A stretch of DNA of 9,690 nucleotides from Cyclobacteriaceae bacterium (GTDB taxonomy: Bacteria > Bacteroidota > Bacteroidia > Cytophagales > Cyclobacteriaceae): NCBI GenBank assembly GCA_025455225.1, contig JALOMY010000081.1, forward strand, positions 1 through 9,690, in the 5' to 3' direction. The notes under the pieces were generated by a model. The model saw only the letters and a list, made by a program, of their open reading frames with translations, did no database searches and was not told the origin of the DNA. Below are positions 1 to 7,342 of this stretch, piece after piece. A program made the translations under genes and the position numbers. Position 1 is the first letter of the stretch; the number at the start of each line of letters is the position of its first letter.

Positions 1-2667
1 TGGCTCGATGCGTTGGCAGCCCACGAGTTCAGGCATGTAGTTCAATTCGACCGATCCAATACCGGATTTAACCGTGCATTGTATTACTTATTCGGACCGG
101 CTACACTGGCTGCGATGGCCAACGTAGCCGTACCTTCCTGGTTTTGGGAAGGTGATGCCGTGGTAACGGAGACCGCTTTTACACCGGGAGGCAGGGGCAG
201 AATTCCGAATTTCAATTTGGTATTTCGAACCAACCTGATGGAAGGCAGAAGTTTCAATTACCACAAACAATACCTCCGTTCGTATAAGCATAACATTCCC
301 AATCATTATGTTTTAGGTTACAACATGGTGAGTTACTTAAGGGAACGTACAAAGGATCCTATGATCTGGGAAAAAGTTACGGGCCAGGCATGGAAGATTC
401 CGTTTATCCCGTTCACCTTTTCCAATGCCATTCACAAACAAACCGGCTTTCATGTAACCGATTTGTATAATCTCATGGCTAAGGAACTGTCCAGTTCATG
501 GGAGGAACAGGCATCTACTCTTTCGTTAACACCTTTTACACGAATTAATGAACGTAACACAACGGCTTATACGGATTATATGTATCCACAGCTGCTCAGC
601 GATGGAAGCGTACTTACCCTAAAGAGTGGCATTGGAGACATCAGCCAATTCAGAATTCTTAAAAACGGTGAGGAAAAGCGCAGTTTTGTTCCGGGTATGC
701 TTAATGAGAGCGGTATGTTGTCGGTATCCGGAAACCTCGTGGTCTGGAATGAATATACATACCATCCCCGATGGCGCATGAAAAGTTATTCGGTGATAAG
801 AATGTATGATCTGGAAAATAAGAGATTGAAATGGGTTACCGGAAAAACAAGATTTACCGGAGCCGCACTATCACCGGATCAAACTAAAATTGCAACGGTG
901 GAATCAACAACCGATTATCATTCCGTGCTTACTGTAATCGATACCAGCGGCATTATTCTCAAACGATTTCCGAACGAGGAAGATGCATTTTATTCAATGG
1001 CTCGCTGGTCTCCCGATGGAAGTGAAATTATTTCCCTCAAAACTACCCAACGGGGAAAGACCATTGTATCCGTAAAGTATCAAACGGGTGAAGAAAGGGA
1101 ATTTCTTCCTTACTCCAATCATAATATTGGTCACCCGGTACTCTTCGGTAATTATTTGTTTTTTAATTCACCTGAAAGCGGCATCGACAATATTTATGTG
1201 CTCAATACTTCCACCGGTGAACGTCTGCAGGTTACTTCAAGCAAATACGGTGCTTATAACCCAACCATAACTCCAGATGGTGCATTGATTTATTATAACG
1301 AGCAATCCCGGGATGGCATGGATGTAGTGAGCATTCCGTTTGATCCTGCTTCCTGGAAAACGTATGAAGTTGTAAAAGAGCCTAAATCCTTTTACCAGGT
1401 CATTACCGAGCAGGAGGGAAGACCTCATTTATTTGACAGCATCCCTCAGACAAGCTATACATCATCAAACTATAACAAGATCTCAGGCATCGTCAATCCC
1501 TATAGTTGGGGAGTTTATTTCAATACTGGGTTAACCCAGGCCGATATCGGGATATCCTCGCAGGATATTTTAAGTACAACCGAAATAAAAGCCGGTTATC
1601 TGTACGATATTAATGAACGCACCGGTGCATGGCGCCTGGGTGTTAGTTACCAGAACTGGTTTCCGATAATTGATTTAAATGTTCAGTACGCCCAACGTTC
1701 AGTCAACGAAGGTGACCTCGTTTTCCTGGCCATCGATACGGTTCAAACAACCCCAACCGTTCTTCTCGACTCTTCGCTCTTTTCTCAGAACATCAAATTC
1801 AACTGGAATGAAAAAACCTTTGAAGGTGGCATCCGTCTGCCTTTGATCACTACCAACTCACGATACCACGGTAATTTCACCGTTGCAAATTATGTAGGTG
1901 TAACTGAGGTAACCGATTTTCGCAATACCGTAACCAACGAACGCACTATTCCCTTTGTCTATCGCAGCGGACCGAATACAGAGTTAACTCCTGATTTCGA
2001 TAACTCACCCTTCTATTTCTTCCGCGATTATGTGGGTAACGGAACGCTGGTTTCAAACCGGTTTACCTTGTCTGCCTATCGGCTTTTAAAACAAAGCCGA
2101 AGGGATATCTACAGCAAATGGGGACAAAGTATTTTTTTGAATTGGTACAGTACACCTTATGGAGGTGATTATTCGGGTGATCAGTTTTCCTTTTACACAA
2201 CACTTTACTTTCCGGGTTTATTTAAACACCATTCGTTGTGGGGATATTGGGGATACCAGGGTACTGAATTACCAATCGGTTCAGATGTCTCAGACAATCT
2301 GAATAACTACATCTTCCGGAACCAGATTCCACTGCCCCGGGGATTAACTATTAACCGTTTTCAGAAATTTTATTCCATGTCGGCAAACTATACGTTGCCG
2401 GTCTGGTATCCCGATATTTCTCTTGGCCCCATCGTTAATTTTCAACGCCTGCGCGTGAATGCATTTACCGATTACGGATTCGGGAGTTCTTCTTCTCCTG
2501 AAGGAAGCGTGAGCCGTACCTACTTGTCGGTTGGCGGTGAACTTCGGGTTGATCTCAACATCTTTCGGTTATTGAATCAGTTTGATATCGGGTTTCGCTT
2601 TTCCTATGGTATACAGCCAGAATCGGTCACTACCTTCGAATTTCTGCTCGGAACCATCAATTTTTAG
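1..2667 (+). CDS. Outer-membrane barrel protein with HExxH peptidase and TolB-like propeller (5' partial)
   Basis: The frame is open to the left edge (W-L-D-A before the TTG at 13), so the true start lies outside the window and the TTG is internal. Counting residues from that TTG, 884 are visible. First, HEFRH at 4-8 followed 38 residues later by Glu46 in WFWEGDA is the zinc-binding layout of gluzincin metallopeptidases (HExxH plus a downstream Glu). Second, roughly residues 185-450 carry propeller-type repeats with LSPDQTKIA (286-294), WSPDGSEII (332-340) and ITPDGALIYY (419-428), like TolB/PD40 blades. Third, about 495-884 is rich in alternating aromatic and polar strands and ends in Phe, as outer-membrane barrels do; the last strands (GGELRVDLNIF, FDIGFRFSYGI) recall Omp85-type barrels. 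The likely place is the outer membrane, with the peptidase and propeller in the periplasm or at the surface. The substrate is unknown. Module order is seen; function is inferred. Confidence 0.8.
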   Translation, partial: WLDALAAHEFRHVVQFDRSNTGFNRALYYLFGPATLAAMANVAVPSWFWEGDAVVTETAFTPGGRGRIPNFNLVFRTNLMEGRSFNYHKQYLRSYKHNIPNHYVLGYNMVSYLRERTKDPMIWEKVTGQAWKIPFIPFTFSNAIHKQTGFHVTDLYNLMAKELSSSWEEQASTLSLTPFTRINERNTTAYTDYMYPQLLSDGSVLTLKSGIGDISQFRILKNGEEKRSFVPGMLNESGMLSVSGNLVVWNEYTYHPRWRMKSYSVIRMYDLENKRLKWVTGKTRFTGAALSPDQTKIATVESTTDYHSVLTVIDTSGIILKRFPNEEDAFYSMARWSPDGSEIISLKTTQRGKTIVSVKYQTGEEREFLPYSNHNIGHPVLFGNYLFFNSPESGIDNIYVLNTSTGERLQVTSSKYGAYNPTITPDGALIYYNEQSRDGMDVVSIPFDPASWKTYEVVKEPKSFYQVITEQEGRPHLFDSIPQTSYTSSNYNKISGIVNPYSWGVYFNTGLTQADIGISSQDILSTTEIKAGYLYDINERTGAWRLGVSYQNWFPIIDLNVQYAQRSVNEGDLVFLAIDTVQTTPTVLLDSSLFSQNIKFNWNEKTFEGGIRLPLITTNSRYHGNFTVANYVGVTEVTDFRNTVTNERTIPFVYRSGPNTELTPDFDNSPFYFFRDYVGNGTLVSNRFTLSAYRLLKQSRRDIYSKWGQSIFLNWYSTPYGGDYSGDQFSFYTTLYFPGLFKHHSLWGYWGYQGTELPIGSDVSDNLNNYIFRNQIPLPRGLTINRFQKFYSMSANYTLPVWYPDISLGPIVNFQRLRVNAFTDYGFGSSSSPEGSVSRTYLSVGGELRVDLNIFRLLNQFDIGFRFSYGIQPESVTTFEFLLGTINF

Positions 2668-2706
2668 GTTTTTAACGCCTTGAAAATCGACTGATTTACC
2701 CCTATT

Positions 2707-2737
2707 TTTGGCCACTTAATACAAACCGATAATTACT
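2707..2737 (+). promoter_or_regulatory. Weak candidate promoter for the E2 gene
   Basis: TTTG at 2707-2710 is followed after 19 bases by TAATTACT (2730-2737), a poor match to the Bacteroidota -7 box TAnnTTTG. An alternative reading is TACTATTCG ending directly at the ATG. Either would give a very short or absent leader. No terminator hairpin is visible in the 75 bases after the upstream gene, so read-through is equally possible. Confidence 0.25.
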
Positions 2738-2742
2738 ATTCG

Positions 2743-3342
2743 ATGGCGGAGATAATACGAATGCCCAAGATGAGCGATACGATGACGGAAGGCGTCATTG
2801 CCAAGTGGCATAAGAAAGTAGGTGATACTGTGAAATCGGGCGAATTGATGGCCGAGATTGAAACGGACAAGGCTACAATGGACTATGAATCCTTCAATAC
2901 AGGAACCATTCTGTACATCGGTGCTAAAGAAGGGGAGGCCGTTAAAGTAAACGATGTACTCGCCATTGTTGGAAATAAGGGTGAAGATTATAAGGCTTTA
3001 CTTGAAGGCGCAGGACAATCTGCTGATTCAGGTGGCAGCAAAGCCGAATCTCCTAAAGAGGAAGTTTCTGCTTCCTCCAAAGCCATCGACACCAGCGGTA
3101 TTAAAGCTGAGATTGTGTTGATGCCTAAAATGAGCGATACGATGACCGAAGGTGTTATCGCAGCCTGGCATAAGAAAGTGGGTGATGCTGTTAAGTCAGG
3201 TGAGCTCCTGGCTGAAATCGAAACCGACAAAGCCACGATGGAGTATGAATCCTACAACACCGGTACGTTGTTATACATCGGTGCCGAGGCTGGCAGTTCG
3301 GTTGCTGTGAATGGTGTGTTGGCGATTATCGGTGAAAAAGAT
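2743..3342 (+). repeat. Tandem duplication of the lipoyl-domain coding sequence, 360-base period
   Basis: Codons 1-80 (2743-2982) and 121-200 (3103-3342) encode two copies of the lipoyl domain without any gap at an offset of exactly 120 codons. By hand count, 62 of 80 residues are identical, and 49 of 60 bases match between 2761-2820 and 3121-3180. Most differences in that DNA stretch are at third codon positions, which points to an old duplication held by selection. The 40-residue spacer between copies is rich in Ser, Ala and Glu. Confidence 0.9.
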
Positions 3343-4362
3343 GCAGACTGGAAAACCCTGCTCGCTGCTCACAAGGCTCCAGCCGGTACATCATCTGCGC
3401 CAGCTTCGTCTGCGAAACCCTCAGAAACTCCATCAGCACAACAACCGGCCAAAGCCAGTACACCCGTATCTGTTCCTGCCGCATCAACATCCGGCAACGG
3501 AAGAATCAAAGCATCTCCGCTGGCGAAGAAATTAGCAAAAGAAAAAGGACTCGATATTCGCCAGATTCCTGGTACTGGTGACCAGGGACGAATCACTAAG
3601 CGCGATGTCGAGAACTTCAAGGGCGCTCCGGCAAAAGGTCCTGCCTTTGTATTGCCTGAAATTGTAGGGGAAGAACGCTTTGAGGAGATACCGGTTTCGC
3701 AGATGCGTAAAACCATTGCGCGCAGGCTGGCTGAAAGTAAATTCTCCGCTCCGCATTTCTACCTCACCATGGAAATCAACATGGACCGAGCCATGGATAT
3801 GCGCAAGAGCATTAATGAAATTAGTCCTGTTAAAATTTCGTTTAACGACATGGTGATTAAGGCGGTTGCCCTTGCTCTTCGCTTGCACCCGGATGTAAAC
3901 GTATCCTGGCTTGGTGAAAAGATTCGCAAAAACCATCATGTTCATATCGGTGTTGCCGTTGCTGTAAAAGACGGGCTTGTTGTTCCGGTTATTCGGTTTG
4001 CCGATAGCAAGACCTTCTCGCACATCGCAGCTGAAGTAAAAGACCTTGCTCAGAAAGCACATGACAAGAAACTGCAACCCAGCGATTGGGAAGGAAGCAC
4101 TTTCACAATCTCCAACCTGGGTATGTTTGGCATTGAAGAATTTACCGCCATTATTAATCCACCGGATGCCTGTATTATGGCGGTTGGAGGTATCAAGGAA
4201 ACGGCTGTAGTGAAAAACGGACAACTGGCTATTGGTAACGTTATGAAAGTAACGCTATCGTGCGATCACCGGGCAGTTGATGGTGCAGTGGGTGCGGCAT
4301 TCCTGAAAACCTTCAAGAGTCTCCTGGAAGAACCCGTTCGGTTATTTGCTCAGCATATTTAA
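2743..4362 (+). CDS. pdhC: Pyruvate dehydrogenase complex E2, dihydrolipoamide acetyltransferase (two lipoyl domains)
   Basis: This is the core subunit of the pyruvate dehydrogenase complex. It takes the acetyl group from E1 on a swinging lipoyl-lysine and passes it to CoA, in the cytosol. Domains in order: lipoyl domain 1 (about 1-80, lipoylated Lys43 in ETDKATM), lipoyl domain 2 (about 121-200, Lys163 in the same motif), an Ala/Pro/Ser-rich flexible linker (about 208-252), the peripheral subunit-binding domain (254-292, RIKASPLAKKLAKEKGLDI to GRITKRDVENF) and the catalytic domain (about 314-539). The active-site motif is intact: H509 and D513 in CDHRAVDG. The length of 539 suits a two-lipoyl E2 of the mitochondrial type. 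The ATG at 2743 starts directly on the lipoyl fold, so the start is secure. E1 and E3 genes are not in the window. Succinyl- or branched-chain E2s are alternatives, but the sequence pattern favours the pyruvate enzyme. aceF is a synonym. Confidence 0.95.
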   Translation: MAEIIRMPKMSDTMTEGVIAKWHKKVGDTVKSGELMAEIETDKATMDYESFNTGTILYIGAKEGEAVKVNDVLAIVGNKGEDYKALLEGAGQSADSGGSKAESPKEEVSASSKAIDTSGIKAEIVLMPKMSDTMTEGVIAAWHKKVGDAVKSGELLAEIETDKATMEYESYNTGTLLYIGAEAGSSVAVNGVLAIIGEKDADWKTLLAAHKAPAGTSSAPASSAKPSETPSAQQPAKASTPVSVPAASTSGNGRIKASPLAKKLAKEKGLDIRQIPGTGDQGRITKRDVENFKGAPAKGPAFVLPEIVGEERFEEIPVSQMRKTIARRLAESKFSAPHFYLTMEINMDRAMDMRKSINEISPVKISFNDMVIKAVALALRLHPDVNVSWLGEKIRKNHHVHIGVAVAVKDGLVVPVIRFADSKTFSHIAAEVKDLAQKAHDKKLQPSDWEGSTFTISNLGMFGIEEFTAIINPPDACIMAVGGIKETAVVKNGQLAIGNVMKVTLSCDHRAVDGAVGAAFLKTFKSLLEEPVRLFAQHI

Positions 4363-4404
4363 TCCCGGAGTTGAAGAAGACAATCTTCGGCTCTTATTCA
4401 CATC

Positions 4405-4941
4405 ATGGTAAAGATTAAAAGTACAACCGTATTGGCCGTTAAGCATAAGGGCCATGTTGCCATTGGTGCCGATGGCCAGGCTACAATGAATAATTATGTA
4501 GCCAAAGGCAATGTGAAGAAGATTCGCAAACTGATGGAAGGTAAAGTTGTAACGGGTTTTGCAGGGTCTACGGCCGATGCCTTTACATTACTCGACCGCT
4601 TTGAAGAGAAACTGAATGCTTACGGTGGAAATTTAAAACGGGCCGCCATCGAATTGGCGAAGGACTGGCGAATGGATCGTTATTTACGAAGACTGGAAGC
4701 CATGATGATTGCTGTTAATAAAGATGAAGTTTTAATATTGTCCGGAACAGGTGATGTACTCGAACCGGAAAATGAAGTTGCAGCCATCGGTTCAGGTGCC
4801 ATGTATGCCCAATCGGCAGCGTTGGCATTAAAAAAACATGCACCCCATCTATCTGCAGATGAAATTGTTCGGGAGAGTTTAAATATTGCTGCCGATATCT
4901 GCATCTATACCAATCACAACCTGGTGATTGAGAAACTTTAA
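4405..4941 (+). CDS. hslV: ATP-dependent protease proteolytic subunit HslV
   Basis: HslV is the threonine-protease ring of the HslUV (ClpYQ) complex, a bacterial relative of the proteasome beta subunit that degrades unfolded or regulatory proteins fed by the ATPase HslU in the cytosol. The 178-residue sequence aligns along its length with E. coli HslV: TT at 7-8 (Thr7 becomes the N-terminal nucleophile after removal of the six-residue propeptide MVKIKS), GADGQAT (21-27), KGNVKKIRKL (34-43, with Lys39 at the place of catalytic Lys33), GFAGSTADAFTL, ELAKDWR, GDVLEPENEVAAIGSG and DICIYTNH near the end. It begins 42 bases after the E2 stop with no clear promoter between, so it is probably co-transcribed. 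A weak hairpin (GAAGA-CAA-TCTTC, 4376-4388) lies in the gap. The usual partner hslU does not follow; the next gene is on the other strand. Its stop overlaps the stop of the convergent aminotransferase by 4 bases. Confidence 0.95.
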   Translation: MVKIKSTTVLAVKHKGHVAIGADGQATMNNYVAKGNVKKIRKLMEGKVVTGFAGSTADAFTLLDRFEEKLNAYGGNLKRAAIELAKDWRMDRYLRRLEAMMIAVNKDEVLILSGTGDVLEPENEVAAIGSGAMYAQSAALALKKHAPHLSADEIVRESLNIAADICIYTNHNLVIEKL

Positions 4942-6125
4942 TCCGCCTCCTCAATAGATTGAAGAATCAAGTCGCACGCTTCGCGGATTTGTTCTTCGGT
5001 AATGGTTAACGGAGGTGCAATCCGAAAACTGTATGGATGGGAGAGGAACCAATAGCAAATAACACCCTTTTCTTTCGCCACTTGAACAATACGGTTAACC
5101 CGTTCTGCCGAATCAAAGTCGATGGCAAACATTAACCCGATGCGCCTGATTTCGCGGATATGAGGGTGCTTTAATAAGTCTTCAAAAAGTTTCCCTTTCG
5201 ATTCCACCTTTGCCAGGAGTTGTTCTTCTTCGATGACCTGAAGCGTTGCCAGGGCCGATGCACAGCAAACCGGGTTGCCGCCAAAGGTAGTAATGTGTCC
5301 CAGGGCAGGATTATGCGTTAACGATTCCATGATTTGTTTATCGGCAATGAAAGCCCCGATGGGCAAACCGCCTCCAAAAGCTTTGGCGATGGTTAGAATA
5401 TCCGGTACAATGCCAAATTGCTCGAAGGCAAAAAGAGTTCCTGTGCGCCCCATGCCGCATTGAATTTCATCCAGGATCAATAAAGCTCCGGTTTCATCAC
5501 ACCGTTTCCGAACGGCTAGAAGATAGTCGTTAGAAGGTATTCGAACACCGGCATCACCCTGGATAGTTTCCATGATAACACAGGCTGTTCGATCCGTTAT
5601 GGCTTGCAGGTCATCCGGATTATTGAATTCAATGAATCGTACATCCGGAAGCAGTGGACGAAAGGCATTTTTCTTTACTTCATTTCCGCTTACGCTTAAG
5701 GATCCATGCGTACTGCCATGATAGGATTTTTTGCAGGAAACAATTTCGGTTCGTCCAGTATATCGTTTGGCCAGTTTCAGGGCACCTTCGTTAGCTTCGG
5801 TACCCGAATTCACGAAGTAACAGCAATTCAGTGAAGCAGGCAGCAAAGAAGTTAGCTTGAGGGCAAGCTCATTGGATACCGACTGAATGTATTCACCAAA
5901 TACCATGATGTGGAGGTGTTTATCAAGCTGGTCTTTAATGGCCTGCACAACTTTAGGATGTCGATGCCCAACGTTACTGACAGCAATTCCAGAAATCAAA
6001 TCCATGTAGCGTTTACCATCCGGTGCAAACAGGTAGATACCTTGGGCCCGTTCAATGGAGATAAGGTATGGCTGCTGGGTTGTCTGGGCCAGGTTATTTA
6101 AGAATACCTCCTTATCGAAATTCAT
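4938..6125 (-). CDS. Class III PLP-dependent aminotransferase (aspartate aminotransferase family)
   Basis: This 395-residue protein is a fold-type I, class III (acetylornithine/ornithine/4-aminobutyrate-type) aminotransferase, a soluble cytosolic enzyme moving an amino group between an amino acid or omega-amine and a keto acid. Visible motifs: GIAVSNVGHRHPKV (46-59, N-terminal substrate loop), SGTEAN (107-112, phosphate binding), YHGSTHG (135-141), LILDEIQCGMGRTG (216-229, Asp219 for the PLP ring nitrogen), TIAKAFGGGLPIGAF (245-259, Lys248 the Schiff-base lysine) and TTFGGNPVCCA near 280. The residues are those of an active enzyme, but I cannot assign the substrate; no arginine, GABA or lysine pathway gene lies nearby. 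The ATG is supported by a perfect TAnnTTTG box 4 bases upstream. It converges on hslV, sharing TTAA at 4938-4941, with no terminator between them. Confidence 0.9.
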   Translation of the reverse strand: MNFDKEVFLNNLAQTTQQPYLISIERAQGIYLFAPDGKRYMDLISGIAVSNVGHRHPKVVQAIKDQLDKHLHIMVFGEYIQSVSNELALKLTSLLPASLNCCYFVNSGTEANEGALKLAKRYTGRTEIVSCKKSYHGSTHGSLSVSGNEVKKNAFRPLLPDVRFIEFNNPDDLQAITDRTACVIMETIQGDAGVRIPSNDYLLAVRKRCDETGALLILDEIQCGMGRTGTLFAFEQFGIVPDILTIAKAFGGGLPIGAFIADKQIMESLTHNPALGHITTFGGNPVCCASALATLQVIEEEQLLAKVESKGKLFEDLLKHPHIREIRRIGLMFAIDFDSAERVNRIVQVAKEKGVICYWFLSHPYSFRIAPPLTITEEQIREACDLILQSIEEAD

Positions 6126-6129
6126 AACT

Positions 6130-6160
6130 CAAAGCTAGGAATAGACTATCCAACTTAAAA
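6130..6160 (-). promoter_or_regulatory. Bacteroidota-type promoter for the aminotransferase
   Basis: On the minus strand TAGCTTTG (plus 6130-6137) is an exact match to TAnnTTTG. Nineteen bases further upstream is TTTT (plus 6157-6160), three of four matches to the -33 TTTG. The box ends only 4 bases before the ATG at 6125, so the transcript would have almost no leader. Confidence 0.5.
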
Positions 6161-6234
6161 GTGCCATTTACCCGGATTAGCTGGAATATTGATTGGAATA
6201 CATCACTTCCGATTCACCTTGCATCACATTTCTC

Positions 6235-6265
6235 TTTCAAACTCCAAAAGCGGTTATTAATTTCG
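6235..6265 (+). promoter_or_regulatory. Bacteroidota-type promoter for the DUF1080 lipoprotein
   Basis: TTTC (6235-6238), then exactly 19 bases, then TAATTTCG (6258-6265), fits the -33 TTTG / -7 TAnnTTTG layout with TTCG as an accepted variant of the box end. It lies 19 bases before the ATG at 6285. It is divergent to the aminotransferase promoter; the two -33 elements are about 75 bases apart, leaving room for a shared regulator. Confidence 0.45.
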
Positions 6266-6280
6266 ATTGCTTAATCGAAA
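6261..6280. repeat. Perfect 8-base inverted repeat over the -7 box and leader
   Basis: TTTCGATT, spacer GCTT, then AATCGAAA is a perfect inverted repeat. Its left arm shares five bases with the putative -7 box (6258-6265), and its right arm ends 4 bases before the ATG at 6285. It could be a repressor operator or a leader hairpin limiting access to the start. Symmetry is seen; role is inferred. Confidence 0.55.
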
Positions 6281-6284
6281 ACCT

Positions 6285-7064
6285 ATGAAGAGAATACATT
6301 TGCTTACAAGCCTGATGATGGCTTTTACAATTGCCTTGTTGATCGGCTGTCAGAAATCAACTACACAACAAGAGGCTGCTGTTTCGGAAACAACCCCCTT
6401 GCCCAATACATTAACCGAAGAAGAAAAGTCGGCCGGCTGGGAATTACTTTTTGATGGAACAACGCTGAACGGATGGAAACGCTATAACCGTGATACCATT
6501 GGTCCGTTATGGTCAGTAAAAGACGGAATGATCATCTGCGATGGAACGGGTTTGGGAGAAGGCAGCGGTGAAATGGGCGGCTCATTAATGACTACGAAAG
6601 CATTTGGCAATTTTGAATTGAGTGTTGAATGGAAGATCTCCCCGGGAGGAAACAGCGGCATCCTGTATCATGTGGTAGAAAGCCCGGATTATCAACATGA
6701 CTATGAAACAGGACCTGAATACCAGGTTCTGGATGATACCGGTTGGGCAGGCGATCCATTAATGCCGGCTCAGAAAGTTGGCAGCAATTACGATATGTTT
6801 GAGGCACCCGATTCAAAGAAGGTAATGTCGGTTGGAGAATGGAACACATCACGTATTGTGTATAAGGATGGTCATGTAGAACACTATCTGAATGGCGAAA
6901 AAACGGTTGAGTTTGATGAAGGCAGCGAAGAGTACAATCAGAGGTACCAGAAAAGCAAATGGGTGAATTACCCGGGATGGAATAAGTCAAAAGTGGGAGC
7001 GATTTCGCTTCAGGATCATGGAGCACCTGTTTATTACCGGTCCATCAAAATACGCGCTCTTTAA
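6285..7064 (+). CDS. Lipoprotein with DUF1080 / 3-keto-disaccharide hydrolase domain
   Basis: The ATG at 6285 is preferred over an in-frame TTG at 6267, because it gives a clean lipoprotein signal: MKR, a hydrophobic stretch to residue 20, and the lipobox LLIGC with Cys22 as the lipidated residue. After a Thr/Ser/Gln-rich linker (about 23-48), residues about 50-259 form one PF06439 domain, a concanavalin-like jelly roll. Visible hallmarks: GWELLFDGTTLNGW (51-64), WSVKDGMIICDG (76-87), FELSVEWKISPGGNSGILY (110-128), EYQVLDD (145-151), and the ending GAISLQDHGAPVYYRSIKI (238-256). Members of this family are tied to sugar metabolism, some as 3-keto-glycoside hydrolases, but many are uncharacterised. 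The likely location is the periplasmic side of the inner or outer membrane. No sugar-uptake or oxidoreductase gene flanks it, so the substrate is open. It is probably monocistronic, with its own promoter and a strong terminator. Confidence 0.85.
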   Translation: MKRIHLLTSLMMAFTIALLIGCQKSTTQQEAAVSETTPLPNTLTEEEKSAGWELLFDGTTLNGWKRYNRDTIGPLWSVKDGMIICDGTGLGEGSGEMGGSLMTTKAFGNFELSVEWKISPGGNSGILYHVVESPDYQHDYETGPEYQVLDDTGWAGDPLMPAQKVGSNYDMFEAPDSKKVMSVGEWNTSRIVYKDGHVEHYLNGEKTVEFDEGSEEYNQRYQKSKWVNYPGWNKSKVGAISLQDHGAPVYYRSIKIRAL

Positions 7065-7099
7065 CCGCATCTGAATTTTCAGAATTGATTCATTAGATA

Positions 7100-7130
7100 A
7101 TAAAAAAGCCCCAAATCGGGGCTTTTTTAT
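7100..7130. terminator. Strong bidirectional intrinsic terminator
   Basis: AAAAAAGCCCC (7102-7112), loop AAATC (7113-7117) and GGGGCTTTTTT (7118-7128) form an 11-pair stem, extended to 13 pairs by the flanking TA/TA ends. With A and T runs on either side of the GC core it can end transcripts from both directions: the DUF1080 gene (stop at 7064) from the left and a leftward unit from the right (ORF stop at 7151). Confidence 0.9.
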
Positions 7131-7150
7131 GTATAAGAAGATAGTTGGCT

Positions 7151-7273
7151 TTAAAAATTCATAATTACGGAATACAATATCCCAATACTTATGGTGGCTA
7201 CTAGCAATCCGGCTCTTCTCATCCGGTGAATAATTCGGGCCTCAATAGACGTAGAGTGTAGAACTTGTTCCAT
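7151..7273 (-). CDS. Possible small membrane protein (40 residues)
   Basis: I do not recognise this sequence. From the ATG at 7273 it reads MEQVLHSTSIEARIIHRM, then a basic RR pair, then a hydrophobic stretch (about residues 21-38, AGLLVATISIGILYSVIM) ending in NF and TAA. Basic residues before one hydrophobic helix suit a single-span membrane protein with the N-terminus inside. Two context signs favour a real unit: a leftward promoter-like pair at 7343-7374 gives a leader of about 60 bases, and the bidirectional terminator sits 20 bases after the stop. The frame stays open upstream to another ATG at 7363, but that lies before the expected transcription start. The alternative is a non-coding RNA of about 230 bases. 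Confidence 0.35.
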   Translation of the reverse strand: MEQVLHSTSIEARIIHRMRRAGLLVATISIGILYSVIMNF

Positions 7274-7342
7274 ACTGCAGAAGTTGTAGACAGTGAACAA
7301 AAATGATAGTTGGTAACCGATTCGGGTAATCAAAAGTCGACC

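Noticed and set aside
3532..4224. A 230-codon open frame antisense to the E2 catalytic domain, and another of 115 codons at 3369-3716
   Set aside because: They lie fully inside the well-conserved E2 gene, their products show no recognisable domain, and no promoter-like pair precedes them. They are by-products of E2 codon use.
4376..4388. Small hairpin GAAGA-CAA-TCTTC between E2 and hslV
   Set aside because: It has five pairs and no T run, too weak to call a terminator; the 42-base gap is more consistent with co-transcription.
6592..7026. A 144-codon open frame antisense to the DUF1080 gene
   Set aside because: The product is rich in Cys, His, Pro and Ser in a low-complexity way, and the opposite strand encodes a clear PF06439 domain.
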